A stretch of DNA of 64,000 nt from assembly GCF_025363195.1 (NCBI RefSeq), contig NZ_JANYEK010000079.1, positions 1 to 64,000 of the forward strand. Direction: 5' to 3'. Shown one piece after another: positions 17,903 through 26,814 of the stretch. This stretch comes from Sphingomonas sp. GTDB taxonomy: Bacteria > Pseudomonadota > Alphaproteobacteria > Sphingomonadales > Sphingomonadaceae. The position numbers were made by a program, and so were the translations under genes. Under the pieces are notes generated by a model. That model was not told the DNA's origin, did not search any database, and saw nothing but the letters and a program-made list of their open reading frames with translations. The first letter of the stretch is position 1, and the number at the start of each line of letters is the position of its first letter.

Positions 17903-19360
17903 ATGGCAATCGGGTTTCGGGCGAGCGGCTGGTCGTTTCGTGCAGGCGGCGTCGTGGCGGCGCTGTCTTTGCTTTCGGCGTGTGCCACGGATGGCAAGGC
18001 AGAAGGTCCCAAGAGCGCCAGCGCCTCCGCGACCAAACAACCGGCACCCGGCATGGGCAAGGGCTATAGCCACGACCCGTATCCGTCGACCTACAAGCCT
18101 TATCCCGGCGTCCCAACCCTGGTGACCAACGTCACCGTGTTCGATGGCGAGGGCGGCAGCCTCACAGGCGGGTCGGTATTGTTCGCCGGCGGCAAGATCG
18201 TCGCGGTCGGCCAGAACCTCGCTGCCCCCGCCGGCGCGACCGTGATCGACGGCACCGGCAAGGTCGTGACACCCGGCATCATCGACATCCACAGCCATCT
18301 CGGCGATTATCCCTCGCCCGCCGTGCAGGCCAATTCGGACGGCAACGAGGCCACGTCCCCCACCACGCCGGATGTGTGGGCCGAACATAGCGTATGGCCG
18401 CAAGATCCGGGGTTCAGCCGGGCGCTCGTCAATGGCGGGGTCACCACGCTGGAAATCCTGCCCGGCTCGGCGAACTTGATGGGTGGCCGGTCGGTCGTCA
18501 TCAAGAACGTCTATGCCCGCACCGAACAGGGCATGAAATTTCCCGGCGCACCGTACGGCCTGAAGATGGCGTGCGGCGAGAATCCAAAGCGCGTTTACGG
18601 CAGCAAGGGCCGCGAGCCTTCGACCCGGATGGGCAATATCGCGGTCGATCGCCAGACCTGGGCCAAGGCGGTCGAGTACAAGCGCAAGTGGGACAAGTTC
18701 GAGAAGGATGGCGGGGAAGAGCCCGGCCGGGACATCGGGATGGACACGCTGCGCGGTGTGCTGGCGGGCGAAATCCTCGTCCAGAACCATTGCTACCGTG
18801 CTGACGAAATGGCCATCGTGCTCGATATGGCCAAGGAATTCGGTTATCACGTCGGCGCGTTTCACCACGCGGTCGAAGCGTACAAGATCGCCGATCTGTT
18901 GAAAGCCAATGGCACCTGCGCGGCCGTGTGGGCCGATTGGTGGGGCTTCAAGATGGAAAGCTATGACGCGATCAGCGAAAATCTCGCGTTGCTGCAGAAT
19001 GCCGGGGCGTGCGCGATGATCCATAGCGATGACGAGAACGGCATCCAACGGCTCAATCAGGAAGTCGGGAAGGCGCTGGCCGCCGGGCGTCGCGCGGGGA
19101 TGCAGATTTCGGACGCGACGGCGTGGGAATGGCTGACGATCAACCCGGCCAAGGCGCTGGGCATCGCCGATAAGACCGGCAGCCTGAAGCCGGGCAAGAT
19201 GGCCGACGTGGTGTTGTGGAACGGTAATCCGTTCAGCGTCTATTCGCGGCCAGAAAAGATCTGGATCGACGGGGCGATGCTCTACGATGCCGATAATCCG
19301 AAACTCAGACCGGTCTCCGATTTCGAACTCGGCCAGCCGGGCGCGGGAGACACCAAGTGA
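17903..19360 (+). CDS. Amidohydrolase lipoprotein with intact metal site
   Basis: A 485-residue member of the amidohydrolase superfamily (imidazolonepropionase-like). The N-terminus ends in LSLLSACATDG, a lipobox, so it should be anchored in the periplasm or outer membrane. The first metal motif is IIDIHSHLGD, later ligands are in GAFHHAVEAY and the conserved Asp in HSDDENG. AGGGGTGA precedes the ATG at 17903; an upstream frame to 17726 has no matching start. It overlaps the next gene by four bases (GTGA). The two probably act together on a cyclic amide or peptide-derived substrate, which cannot be named. Confidence 0.82.
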   Translation: MAIGFRASGWSFRAGGVVAALSLLSACATDGKAEGPKSASASATKQPAPGMGKGYSHDPYPSTYKPYPGVPTLVTNVTVFDGEGGSLTGGSVLFAGGKIVAVGQNLAAPAGATVIDGTGKVVTPGIIDIHSHLGDYPSPAVQANSDGNEATSPTTPDVWAEHSVWPQDPGFSRALVNGGVTTLEILPGSANLMGGRSVVIKNVYARTEQGMKFPGAPYGLKMACGENPKRVYGSKGREPSTRMGNIAVDRQTWAKAVEYKRKWDKFEKDGGEEPGRDIGMDTLRGVLAGEILVQNHCYRADEMAIVLDMAKEFGYHVGAFHHAVEAYKIADLLKANGTCAAVWADWWGFKMESYDAISENLALLQNAGACAMIHSDDENGIQRLNQEVGKALAAGRRAGMQISDATAWEWLTINPAKALGIADKTGSLKPGKMADVVLWNGNPFSVYSRPEKIWIDGAMLYDADNPKLRPVSDFELGQPGAGDTK

Positions 19361-20673
19361 AGCACCTCCTGCTGCTCAGCACCGCCGCTCTTTTTGCGAC
19401 CCCCCTGTTGATCTCCCCTGCCGTCGCGCAGTCGGTCGCGATCGTCAACGCCAAGCTCGTCATCGGCGACGGCTCCGCGCCGATCGACGGCGGCACCGTG
19501 ATCGTCCGTGACGGCAGGATCGTCGCGGCGGGTAAGGCGATCGCCGTGCCCGCCAATGTCGAAACGGTCGATGCTGGTGGACGCTATGTCACGCCGGGCA
19601 TCGTCGCCGGTTTCACGCGGATGGGCATCGTCGAGGTCGACGGGGTCGAACAGACCAATGATGCGGGCGCGGACAAGAGCCCGTTCCACGCCGCGATCGA
19701 TATCGCGCCGGCGGTGAACCCAAAGACCAGTTCGATCCCGCTCAATCGGGCCGAGGGGATCACGCGCGCGATCGTCGCGCCGGACAATAACGGCTCGATC
19801 TTCGCGGGGCAGGGTGCGGTGATCGATCTCGGCGCGGACCGCGATGCGGTGACCAAGGCGCGGGCGTTCCAGTTCATGGAATATGGCGAAGCCGGTGCGC
19901 GCGCGGCAGGCGGTAGCCGTCCGGCAGCGATCGCGCAGTTCCGTAACGCACTGGCGCAGGTGAAGGACTATTCGCGCAATCCGAACGGCTATGGCGATGT
20001 CGGCAAGGAAGCCCTGCTGAACCGTGCCGATGCCGAAGCGTTGGTGCCGGTCGTCGCCGGGCGTATGCCGCTGCTGATCCATGTCGAGCGTGCGTCGGAC
20101 ATTCTGGCGCTGATCGACCTCAAGCGCGAATTCCCCGCGCTGAAACTGGTCTTCGTCGGTGCGGCGGAGGGCTGGACGGTCGCGTCGCAGATCGCCGCTG
20201 CGCGCATTCCCGTCATCGCCAGCGCGCTGATTGACCTCCCCGTTTCGTTCGAACAGCTTGGCTCGACCCAGTCGAATGTCGGTCGCATGAAGGCGGCGGG
20301 CGTTATGGTCGGCATCGGTATGATCAACGACAATGAGGCACGTCAGGCGCGGCTGGAAAAGCAATATGCTGGCAATTTGGTCGCTTTGGGTAAAATTCCC
20401 GGCGCGACCGGGCTGAGCTGGGATGCGGCCTTCGCCGCGATCAGTTCGGTCACGGCGGATGCGATCGGCATGGGTGGCGAGATCGGCTCCCTGCGCCCGG
20501 GACGGCGCGGCGATGTGGTGATCTGGTCGGGCGATCCGCTCGAACTCGATACCGCCGCGCTGTCGGTCTACATCGATGGCGTGAAGCAACCGCTGACCAC
20601 CCGGCAGGAATTGCTGCGCAATCGCTACATGCAACCGCAGGAAGGGGCGTTACCCAAGGCGTATCAACATTGA
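19357..20673 (+). CDS. Secreted amidohydrolase-like protein lacking the HxH metal motif
   Basis: A 438-residue protein with a clear signal peptide (LLLLSTAALFATPLLISPAVAQ). The N-terminal beta-sandwich and C-terminal segment GSLRPGRRGDVVIWSGDPLE are typical of the amidohydrolase superfamily. At the place where the active partner has DIHSHLG this protein reads TPGIVAGFTRMG, so both metal-binding His residues are missing. It starts on a GTG overlapping the upstream stop. I infer a non-catalytic partner or a metal-independent variant that forms a complex with the upstream enzyme. The family call is strong; the lack of activity is inference. Confidence 0.8.
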   Translation: MKHLLLLSTAALFATPLLISPAVAQSVAIVNAKLVIGDGSAPIDGGTVIVRDGRIVAAGKAIAVPANVETVDAGGRYVTPGIVAGFTRMGIVEVDGVEQTNDAGADKSPFHAAIDIAPAVNPKTSSIPLNRAEGITRAIVAPDNNGSIFAGQGAVIDLGADRDAVTKARAFQFMEYGEAGARAAGGSRPAAIAQFRNALAQVKDYSRNPNGYGDVGKEALLNRADAEALVPVVAGRMPLLIHVERASDILALIDLKREFPALKLVFVGAAEGWTVASQIAAARIPVIASALIDLPVSFEQLGSTQSNVGRMKAAGVMVGIGMINDNEARQARLEKQYAGNLVALGKIPGATGLSWDAAFAAISSVTADAIGMGGEIGSLRPGRRGDVVIWSGDPLELDTAALSVYIDGVKQPLTTRQELLRNRYMQPQEGALPKAYQH

Positions 20674-20681
20674 CCTGAATT

Positions 20682-20770
20682 CCGCCATCCCCGCGCAAGC
20701 GGGGATCCAAGCTCGATAATCTCTCGCGTCGTCGGCCCGTTTGGATTCCCGCCGGCGCGGGAATGACGGG
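20682..20770. repeat. Intergenic inverted repeat of the CCCGCGCAAGCGGGGATCC type
   Basis: Left arm 20682-20711 and right arm 20740-20770 are imperfect inverted copies (GCGGGGATCCAAG against TTTGGATTCCCGC...GGGAATGACGGG). It lies between the amidohydrolase pair and the nucleotidase gene and could form a stem ending the upstream transcript. It belongs to a different repeat type from the TCGAGCGAAGTCGAGA family. Confidence 0.7.
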
Positions 20771-20824
20771 ATTACAAAAGCGGGCATTGCCCGCAGCACC
20801 CGCCCGCCGTACAGCCGCGCGCAG

Positions 20825-21499
20825 ATGGACCCGCGCCTTGCCCATATCCAAACCTGGATCTTCGATCTGGACAATACGCTGTATCCGGCGAGCGCGCGGT
20901 TGTTCGACCAGATCGATGCGAAGATGACGGCGTATCTGGCGCAGCGCCTGAACGTGGATCTGGCCGAGGCGCATCGCATCCAGAAGGGCTATTTTCATAG
21001 CTACGGCACCACGCTGGCCGGTATGATGGCCGATCACACGGTGGACCCGCACGAATTCCTCGCCTTCGTCCACGATGTCGAAATGGACGTGCTGGAGGAG
21101 AATGCCCCGCTCGCCGCTGCCATCGCCCGGCTGCCGGGGCGCAAGATCGTCTTCACCAACGCCGATACGCCATATGCGAGCAAGGTGCTCGGGCGGCTGG
21201 GGCTCGGCGCAAGTTTCGAAGCGATCCACGATGTCCACGCGATGGGCCTTGTGCCCAAGCCGCACGCCTCGGCTTATGCCGGGCTGTGCGCCGCGCTCGA
21301 TATCGATCCCAAGCTTTCGCTGTTCGCCGAGGATATGGTGCGCAATCTCCAGCCCGCCAAAGACATCGGCATGACCACTTTGTGGATCGATAACGGCTCC
21401 GAACAGACGCCCGATGAAACGCGCAGTGCGGTATACGCGCACGTCGATTTCACCACGCACGACGTCAGCCACTGGCTGCATACAATATTGGAGGCCTGA
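20825..21499 (+). CDS. HAD-family pyrimidine 5'-nucleotidase
   Basis: A 224-residue HAD hydrolase of the pyrimidine 5'-nucleotidase group. Motif I is [11 protein letters not shown], motif II is IVFTNAD, motif III Lys is in VPKPHASAY and motif IV is [10 protein letters not shown]. It would dephosphorylate UMP, CMP or related phosphates. The ATG at 20825 opens [20 protein letters not shown]; the longer frame runs back into the repeat. The dapD TTG start lies only two bases past its stop, so the two are probably co-translated. Specificity within the family is uncertain. Confidence 0.82.
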   Translation: MDPRLAHIQTWIFDLDNTLYPASARLFDQIDAKMTAYLAQRLNVDLAEAHRIQKGYFHSYGTTLAGMMADHTVDPHEFLAFVHDVEMDVLEENAPLAAAIARLPGRKIVFTNADTPYASKVLGRLGLGASFEAIHDVHAMGLVPKPHASAYAGLCAALDIDPKLSLFAEDMVRNLQPAKDIGMTTLWIDNGSEQTPDETRSAVYAHVDFTTHDVSHWLHTILEA

Positions 21500-21501
21500 A
21501 G

Positions 21502-22341
21502 TTGAGCGAATCGCTGCAAACCGTGATCGACGCCGCGTGGGAAGATCGCGCGAACCTCGGCTTCTCCACAACCGGGTCGGTCCGTATCGCCGTGGACGAG
21601 GCACTTGAGCTGCTTGATTCGGGTGCAGCCCGTGTCGCCCAACCGGACGGCAGCCAGAGAACGGGAGGGAGCGGCTGGAGGGTCAACCAGTGGCTCAAGA
21701 AAGCGGTGCTGCTCAGCTTCCGGTTGAACGATAATGAGATCATGGCCGGGCCGGGCGCGGCGAACTGGTTCGATAAAGTGCCCTCCAAATTCGAAGGCTG
21801 GGGCGAGAATCGCTACCGTGAGGCGGGCTTCCGCAGCGTGCCCGGCAGTATCGTGCGGCGCGGCGCATATATCGCGAAGGGCGCGGTGCTGATGCCGAGC
21901 TTCGTCAATATCGGCGGCTATGTCGGCGAGAATTCGATGATCGACGCCTGGGCGACGGTCGGCAGTTGCGCGCAGATCGGCGCGAACGTGCATATCTCGG
22001 GCGGTGCGGGCATCGGCGGCGTGCTGGAGCCCTTACAGGCCGATCCGGTCATCATCGGCGACGGCGCGTTCATCGGTGCGCGTAGCGAAGTGGCGGAGGG
22101 TGTGCGCGTCGGCGAGGGCGCGGTGCTGTCGATGGGCGTCTATCTCGGCGCATCGACCAAGATCGTCGACCGTGCGACCGGCGAAGTCTTCCGCGGAGAA
22201 GTGCCGCCATATTCCGTCGTCGTGCCCGGGTCGCTTGGTGGCGGGGACGGCAAGCCCGCGCTCTATTGCGCGGTGATCGTCAAACGCGTCGATGCCCAGA
22301 CGCGCAGCAAGACCAGCATCAACGAATTGCTGCGCGATTGA
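21502..22341 (+). CDS. dapD: Tetrahydrodipicolinate N-succinyltransferase
   Basis: A 279-residue succinyltransferase of the diaminopimelate and lysine pathway. The left-handed beta-helix part contains hexapeptide-like repeats from [20 protein letters not shown] through [20 protein letters not shown] to [19 protein letters not shown]. The start is a TTG at 21502 with GGAGG seven bases upstream, and no ATG fits the family N-terminus. It is a housekeeping cytosolic enzyme, and its stop overlaps the next TTG start. Confidence 0.93.
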   Translation: MSESLQTVIDAAWEDRANLGFSTTGSVRIAVDEALELLDSGAARVAQPDGSQRTGGSGWRVNQWLKKAVLLSFRLNDNEIMAGPGAANWFDKVPSKFEGWGENRYREAGFRSVPGSIVRRGAYIAKGAVLMPSFVNIGGYVGENSMIDAWATVGSCAQIGANVHISGGAGIGGVLEPLQADPVIIGDGAFIGARSEVAEGVRVGEGAVLSMGVYLGASTKIVDRATGEVFRGEVPPYSVVVPGSLGGGDGKPALYCAVIVKRVDAQTRSKTSINELLRD

Positions 22342-23099
22342 TCCGGGCCGTGCTCCTCGCGCTGGCGCTGTTCATACCGAACCTGTGCGCGGCGCAGGTT
22401 CCGGTCGAGGCGGCGACCGTCCTGCGCACCCATCCGCATGACCCGACCGCTTATACCGAGGGGCTGTTCTACCTCGACGGTGCGCTGTTCGAAAGCACCG
22501 GCGAAGTCGGCCGATCGGGCCTGCGCAAGGTCGATCTCGACAGCGGCAAGGTGCTGGCGAGCGCGACCGTGCCGCCGCCCTTCTTCGGTGAGGGGATCGC
22601 GCCGTGGCGGGACCAGATCATCAGCCTTACCTGGCGCGACGGCATGGGCTTTCGCTGGTCGCGCACTGGGCTCCGCAAGCTGGCGACCTTTCGCTACAAA
22701 GGGGAGGGCTGGGCGTTGACCGCCACGTCGACCCAGTTGATCCTGTCGGACGGCACGCCGACCTTGCGCTTCCTCGATCCCGCGACCTTCCGCCTGCGCC
22801 GCACGCTGAAGGTGACGGCGAACGGCCAGCCTGTCGCCAACCTCAACGAACTCGAATATCTCGATGGCGAGATCCTGGCCAATGTCTGGCTGACGGACCG
22901 GATCGCGCGGATCGATCCGCGCACCGGGCATGTCGTCGGCTGGATCGATCTTTCCGCGCTGCACGCCAAGGCCGGGGTGTTCGGCGAGAATCAGGTCGCC
23001 AACGGCATCGCCTGGGATGCGCAGCGTCGCCGCCTGTTTGTCACCGGCAAGGAATGGCCATTGCTGTTCGAAATCGCGCCGCCGCGCCGCAAGCACTGA
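22338..23099 (+). CDS. Glutaminyl-peptide cyclotransferase, exported
   Basis: A 253-residue bacterial glutamine cyclotransferase of the beta-propeller type. It converts N-terminal Gln of peptides to pyroglutamate. A TTG at 22338 overlaps the dapD stop and opens a signal peptide ([20 protein letters not shown]). The family motifs [45 protein letters not shown] and ANGIAWD follow. Upstream codons that overlap dapD look non-coding. Both this gene and dapD use TTG, which fits modest expression by coupling. Confidence 0.85.
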   Translation: MIRAVLLALALFIPNLCAAQVPVEAATVLRTHPHDPTAYTEGLFYLDGALFESTGEVGRSGLRKVDLDSGKVLASATVPPPFFGEGIAPWRDQIISLTWRDGMGFRWSRTGLRKLATFRYKGEGWALTATSTQLILSDGTPTLRFLDPATFRLRRTLKVTANGQPVANLNELEYLDGEILANVWLTDRIARIDPRTGHVVGWIDLSALHAKAGVFGENQVANGIAWDAQRRRLFVTGKEWPLLFEIAPPRRKH

Positions 23100-23147
23100 G
23101 TCTCGACCCAGCACGGAGTCTCGACCCAGCACTGAGTCTCGACATCG
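23094..23147. repeat. Three tandem 18-base repeats before glpX
   Basis: Copies at 23094-23111, 23112-23129 and 23130-23147 read CACTGAGTCTCGACCCAG with two or three changes. The first copy contains the stop codon of the cyclotransferase. The unit may be slippage product or a multi-site operator ahead of glpX; only the repeat itself is observed. Confidence 0.8.
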
Positions 23148-23210
23148 TAGCACTTGCCGCTTATCCGCGCAGGCAAAGCTCAAGCAGCCAAAGCACAAGA
23201 GAGGAACTTC

Positions 23211-24179
23211 ATGACCACCGCCGCCAGCCAGGTTCTCGACCGCGTTCTCGTCCTCGAAATGGTCCGCGTCACCGAGGCGGCGGCGGTCGCCGCGTCGAAG
23301 CTGGTGGGGCGTGGTGACGAGAAAGCGGCGGATGCCGCAGCGGTGGAGGCAATGCGCGAGGCGCTGAATTCGCTCTACATGGACGGCACCGTGGTGATCG
23401 GCGAGGGCGAGCGCGACGAGGCGCCGATGCTGTTCATCGGCGAAAAGGTCGGCTCCGCGATCGGCAAGGGTCCGAAGATCGACATCGCGCTCGATCCGCT
23501 GGAGGGTACGACGATCTGCGCCACCGCCGGGCCGAACTCTCTGGCCGTGCTGGCGATCGCCGAGCAAGGCGGTCTGCTCAACGCGCCCGATGTGTATATG
23601 GACAAGATCGCGATCGGCCCCGGTTACCCTGAGGGCATCATCGATCTCGATCGCACGCCGACCGAGAACGTGATGGCGGTGGCGGCGGCCAAGGGCGTTG
23701 AGCCGAGCGAGATCATCGCCTGCGTGCTCGATCGTCCGCGCCACGAAAAGCTCATCGCCGAACTGCGCGCTCTGGGCTGTGGCATCATGCTGATCGGTGA
23801 CGGCGACGTCGCGGGCGTGATCGCGACGACCAACCCGGATACGACGATCGACATTTATATGGGCTCGGGCGGCGCGCCGGAGGGCGTGCTGGCGGCGGCG
23901 GCGCTGCGCTGCGTCGGCGGGCAGTTCAAGGGCCGCCTGTTGTTCCGCAACGACGACGAGCGCGGACGCGCGGCGAAATGGGGCGTGACCGATCTCGACA
24001 AACAATACGACCTGACCGAACTGGCCAAGGGCGACTGCATCTTCGCCGCGACCGGCGTGACGGATGGGTCGTTGTTGGCGGGCGTCAAGCGCAAGGGCGG
24101 TACGATGACGACCGAGAGCGTGGTGATGCGTGCATCGTCGGGTACGGTGCGCTGGGTAAAGGGCGAACACCGCATCTGA
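23211..24179 (+). CDS. glpX: Class II fructose-1,6-bisphosphatase
   Basis: A 322-residue GlpX-type phosphatase of gluconeogenesis. It shows VVIGEGERDEAPML, the metal and phosphate motif ALDPLEGTT, YMDKIAIGPGYP and IYMGSGGAPEGVLAAAALRC. GAGGAA lies before the ATG at 23211, which opens the conserved N-terminus; the frame extends back to 23154 without support. Three 18-base tandem repeats lie just upstream. It is cytosolic and acts on fructose-1,6-bisphosphate. Confidence 0.93.
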   Translation: MTTAASQVLDRVLVLEMVRVTEAAAVAASKLVGRGDEKAADAAAVEAMREALNSLYMDGTVVIGEGERDEAPMLFIGEKVGSAIGKGPKIDIALDPLEGTTICATAGPNSLAVLAIAEQGGLLNAPDVYMDKIAIGPGYPEGIIDLDRTPTENVMAVAAAKGVEPSEIIACVLDRPRHEKLIAELRALGCGIMLIGDGDVAGVIATTNPDTTIDIYMGSGGAPEGVLAAAALRCVGGQFKGRLLFRNDDERGRAAKWGVTDLDKQYDLTELAKGDCIFAATGVTDGSLLAGVKRKGGTMTTESVVMRASSGTVRWVKGEHRI

Positions 24180-24488
24180 GCGCTCGCCGCTCTTCTTCGG
24201 TGGCTCCCCCTAGAAACTGGGGATGAGCAGCCCTTGCTGCTTACAACTGCCCAGAGACAATCGAGCGTCATATCGCCGTCGCCGTCATCCCCTGGCGCTG
24301 ATCAAGAAAACCCCTACCCCAGCGGAGCGTAAGCCACCGCCGCCGACACAAGGAGCCATGATTCGTTTCGTGTTGAGACACATGGAGATTTCTGACGACG
24401 GATCTTCTGGCCCGGAGCATGGTACAGCGTCCAATTAATGGCGGGTAAACCCGTCTGGCGCGATGGTAGGCAGTGAACAGGGATCGAC
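24180..24488. other. 309-base stretch with little coding signal
   Basis: Apart from a possible 26-codon frame at 24358-24438 this stretch holds no recognisable gene or RNA. A weak stem (TCCCC...GGGGA near 24208-24226) follows glpX but lacks a T run. Base composition falls here toward that of the following islet. Confidence 0.4.
24358..24438 (+). CDS. Possible 26-residue peptide
   Basis: A short frame starting MIRFVLRHMEISDD with AAGGAGCC directly before the ATG, an unusually good ribosome-binding site for this region. There is no homology I can name and the composition is not distinctive. It may be real or chance; the only support is the binding site. Confidence 0.25.
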   Translation: MIRFVLRHMEISDDGSSGPEHGTASN

Positions 24489-25301
24489 ATGTCGGATATC
24501 TTTGGAAATGGAGCAGCGGCGCTCGAAATGGCGCGCATTTTCAAACCGCTCGCCGGTCGGACGCTGGCGTCCCCAACGCCCAGCAGCGTCATCGCGCATG
24601 CTGGGAGCGGGGGCGTCAAGCGGCGCGTGGTTACGTTTGCCGCCCCCGCGCTGGTTCTCGTTGCAACGGTCGGTTTGGCGATTGCCTATGTGCACCGTGA
24701 AAATCCGACAGAGCAGACAAGTACCGCCCAAACCAGATCGCGGGTATCGCCGCAATCACGACCCGACCGTCCCGCGCCGCTGCAAGCGGCATCTCCAGAA
24801 GCCTCGGCTTTGCCCAAGCCGGTGGAGGATTTTGGATCCCCGAAAGGCGAACCGGCGCTGGATAGAAGCGCATCGGGGCAAAAGGCGTTGTCCGTAAAGT
24901 CGCGCGCGTTCGCAAGATTGCCACCCGAACCCGTTGCGATCTCCCATCGTGCCGACGCTGCTGGGACATTGCGAGCGCCCCCAACCCGCTTGGAAACTTC
25001 AAGCCGGGGCGTCCAAAACGTTCTCGACCACCGTGACGGTTCGACGAACATTTCCCCGTGCACGCCAGGTAGCGACGAAGATCGCTGTATCTATCAAGAC
25101 GTGTTGAATGCCGACGCAAGGTTGAGGACAGCGTTTGGTCGCGCTCAGCGGGATGGCGTTTCAAATGCGCAGTTGGCGAAGATTAGAGCACGCTGGAGCG
25201 AGGCGCGACGAGACGCAGATTATGATCCTGATGGTACCATATCGCGCTACAACCAGCTTGCGAACGCGCTGGACCGCATTGCTCGGCACGATCCTGAATG
25301 A
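24489..25301 (+). CDS. Single-span membrane protein with LprI-like C-terminal part
   Basis: A 270-residue protein of unknown role. One membrane span (VTFAAPALVLVATVGLAIAYV, about residues 48-67) separates a short cytosolic part from a long proline- and serine-rich periplasmic linker. The last 80 residues carry a Cys pair (SPCTPGSDEDRCIYQD) and a helical LNADARLRTAFGRA segment that recalls LprI-type lysozyme-inhibitor domains; this likeness is weak. Codon use is less GC-biased than in neighbours. Its end overlaps the phosphatase start by four bases, so they form one operon. Confidence 0.6.
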   Translation: MSDIFGNGAAALEMARIFKPLAGRTLASPTPSSVIAHAGSGGVKRRVVTFAAPALVLVATVGLAIAYVHRENPTEQTSTAQTRSRVSPQSRPDRPAPLQAASPEASALPKPVEDFGSPKGEPALDRSASGQKALSVKSRAFARLPPEPVAISHRADAAGTLRAPPTRLETSSRGVQNVLDHRDGSTNISPCTPGSDEDRCIYQDVLNADARLRTAFGRAQRDGVSNAQLAKIRARWSEARRDADYDPDGTISRYNQLANALDRIARHDPE

Positions 25302-26167
25302 CGGACGCTGATCCAAAGTCCGCGCATGCCGTAAAGGTGTCTCGTGGCCCGCATGTCCAGTCTGCGCGGGCTGCGTCCACGGATGGCAAGGTTATCTATG
25401 CGGTCGGCGATATCCACGGATGCTACATCCAGTTCACGGCATTATTGGAAGCCATAGTTTCCGACATCGCAGGAAACGTGGAAGACCGGCCCACGCTCCT
25501 AATTTTTTGTGGTGATTATGTTGATCGTGGTCCGCGATCGTCTGACGTCCTCGCCTCGCTCGTTTGGTTGTCGCGGCATGCCCCGGTCGAAATTGTGATC
25601 CTTCGCGGCAACCATGAGGAGCTCCTTCTCAGTTTTCTTGACCGTCCCGAAGAGCAGGTGACGTGGCTGCAGCACGATGGGCAACAGACCCTGAGTTCTT
25701 ATGGAATACCGATGCCGGTCGGTGCCGCGTCGTTCGATGAAGTGGATTGCCGGAGGTTGCGCGACGAGCTGTGCGATCGCATGCCAGCGTCCCATCTCGA
25801 TCTTTTGCGCCAGTTGCCCATCAAAAAGGTGTGCGGCGACTATATATTTGTTCACGCCGGTCTCCGACCGGGGGTCGCGATATCGAAGCAGGCGGACGAA
25901 GACTGCCTTTGGATTCGTGAGGAGTTCCTGAAGGTCGATACCCGTTTCGATAAGGTCGTCGTTTACGGGCACAGCTGGAGTTCGGAGGAACCCATCAATA
26001 CGCCTCACCGGATCGGGATCGATACCGGCGTATACGCAACCGGCGTGCTGACCGCCGTTCGCTTGGAAGGTTCGAGTATCGAATTTTTCCAGGCGCGTGC
26101 CACTGAAGTGATTATCAAATCTCAAGAAGCCGCGTTATCGATTGGGCAAGGGCCAGGAGCGCTTTAA
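25298..26167 (+). CDS. PPP-family metallophosphatase
   Basis: A 289-residue calcineurin-like phosphoesterase of the PPP/ApaH-PrpA group. All signature blocks are visible: GDIHGCY, GDYVDRGP, LRGNHEE, FVHAGLRPG and GHSW. It may act as a serine/threonine protein phosphatase or on dinucleoside polyphosphates. The N-terminus has about 30 extra residues before the first motif. It overlaps both neighbours (ATGA before, TAATG after) in a three-gene operon with membrane proteins on each side, suggesting a small membrane-linked signalling or stress unit of unknown role. Codon use is atypical for the window. Confidence 0.8.
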   Translation: MTDADPKSAHAVKVSRGPHVQSARAASTDGKVIYAVGDIHGCYIQFTALLEAIVSDIAGNVEDRPTLLIFCGDYVDRGPRSSDVLASLVWLSRHAPVEIVILRGNHEELLLSFLDRPEEQVTWLQHDGQQTLSSYGIPMPVGAASFDEVDCRRLRDELCDRMPASHLDLLRQLPIKKVCGDYIFVHAGLRPGVAISKQADEDCLWIREEFLKVDTRFDKVVVYGHSWSSEEPINTPHRIGIDTGVYATGVLTAVRLEGSSIEFFQARATEVIIKSQEAALSIGQGPGAL

Positions 26168-26535
26168 TGGTACGACTTCGCATGTTCGCTTCGTTCTTGT
26201 CGATGCTCTCCTTGGTGGTCGGTGTTCTAGCCTTGCTAAATAACGTCGGTTGGGAGGTTCTTGTCGCAATCGTCTCGGCGGCGGCGTGCCTCGCAATCGT
26301 GTGCCCGTTCGACGCGCCAAGCCCGCGGGAACGGATACGCGTCGTGCTTGCTTGCTTCGCTTATGTGGCAGCATTGCTGGCAGCATTTGTTTTAGCCTAT
26401 GCCGCGCCTGCCCCTAACACGGTGATGGTCGCGCTTGCATCGCTGGGGATATTTGGAGTCAGCCTTACCTGTTGGGCCCTGGCCACGCGCAAACGACGCC
26501 GAATCGCGCGCTCCCGCAGTTATTACGACAATTGA
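26167..26535 (+). CDS. Small membrane protein, unknown
   Basis: A 122-residue protein with about four hydrophobic spans (residues 8-27, 30-45, 57-78 and 84-106) and a basic C-terminal tail with several Arg (RKRRRIARSRS). The ATG shares a base with the phosphatase stop. I do not recognise the family. As the last gene of the islet operon it might anchor or respond to the phosphatase, but this is context only. Confidence 0.6.
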   Translation: MVRLRMFASFLSMLSLVVGVLALLNNVGWEVLVAIVSAAACLAIVCPFDAPSPRERIRVVLACFAYVAALLAAFVLAYAAPAPNTVMVALASLGIFGVSLTCWALATRKRRRIARSRSYYDN

Positions 26536-26645
26536 TGGGCCGGTGAACGAGATGGGCGGCGCGCGAATGCAGCGCTGGCCAGAAAAAAGCACCAGCCTTC
26601 CGATCAGAGGCTCCGAATTCTCAATGTCCCAGCCCTCGGCTCAGC

Positions 26646-26771
26646 GCCAAAACGCGGCTAGCTCGAGAGCATCAGGATCGTCGACCAATCGCGGCTCGTA
26701 AAACGCTGGAACAATTGGGTATTTCACGCCGAACCCTCCACCGCTGGTGTGATCCGTATCTTGCGGGCGGA
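26646..26771 (+). pseudogene. Transposase helix-turn-helix remnant
   Basis: In one frame the DNA reads ARKTLEQLGISRRTLHRWCD followed by PYLAGG, which matches the N-terminal helix-turn-helix of IS3/IS481-type transposases (typical form TFYRWYDRYLxGG). Similarity stops after the GG and no further transposase domain or terminal repeat is visible. It lies between the low-GC islet and the catabolic cluster, so it probably marks an old insertion border. Confidence 0.5.
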
Positions 26772-26814
26772 GCGACCATCGGTGCCAAGCGTGGAGCGAT
26801 TCCGGGATCAGACA

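Noticed and set aside
23094..23147. CRISPR array
   Set aside because: The three 18-base units are directly adjacent with no spacers.
26641..26727. A 28-codon minus-strand frame with GTG start and GGAGG upstream
   Set aside because: It is antisense to the transposase remnant, has no known relative, and the remnant explains the DNA better; kept only as a possibility.
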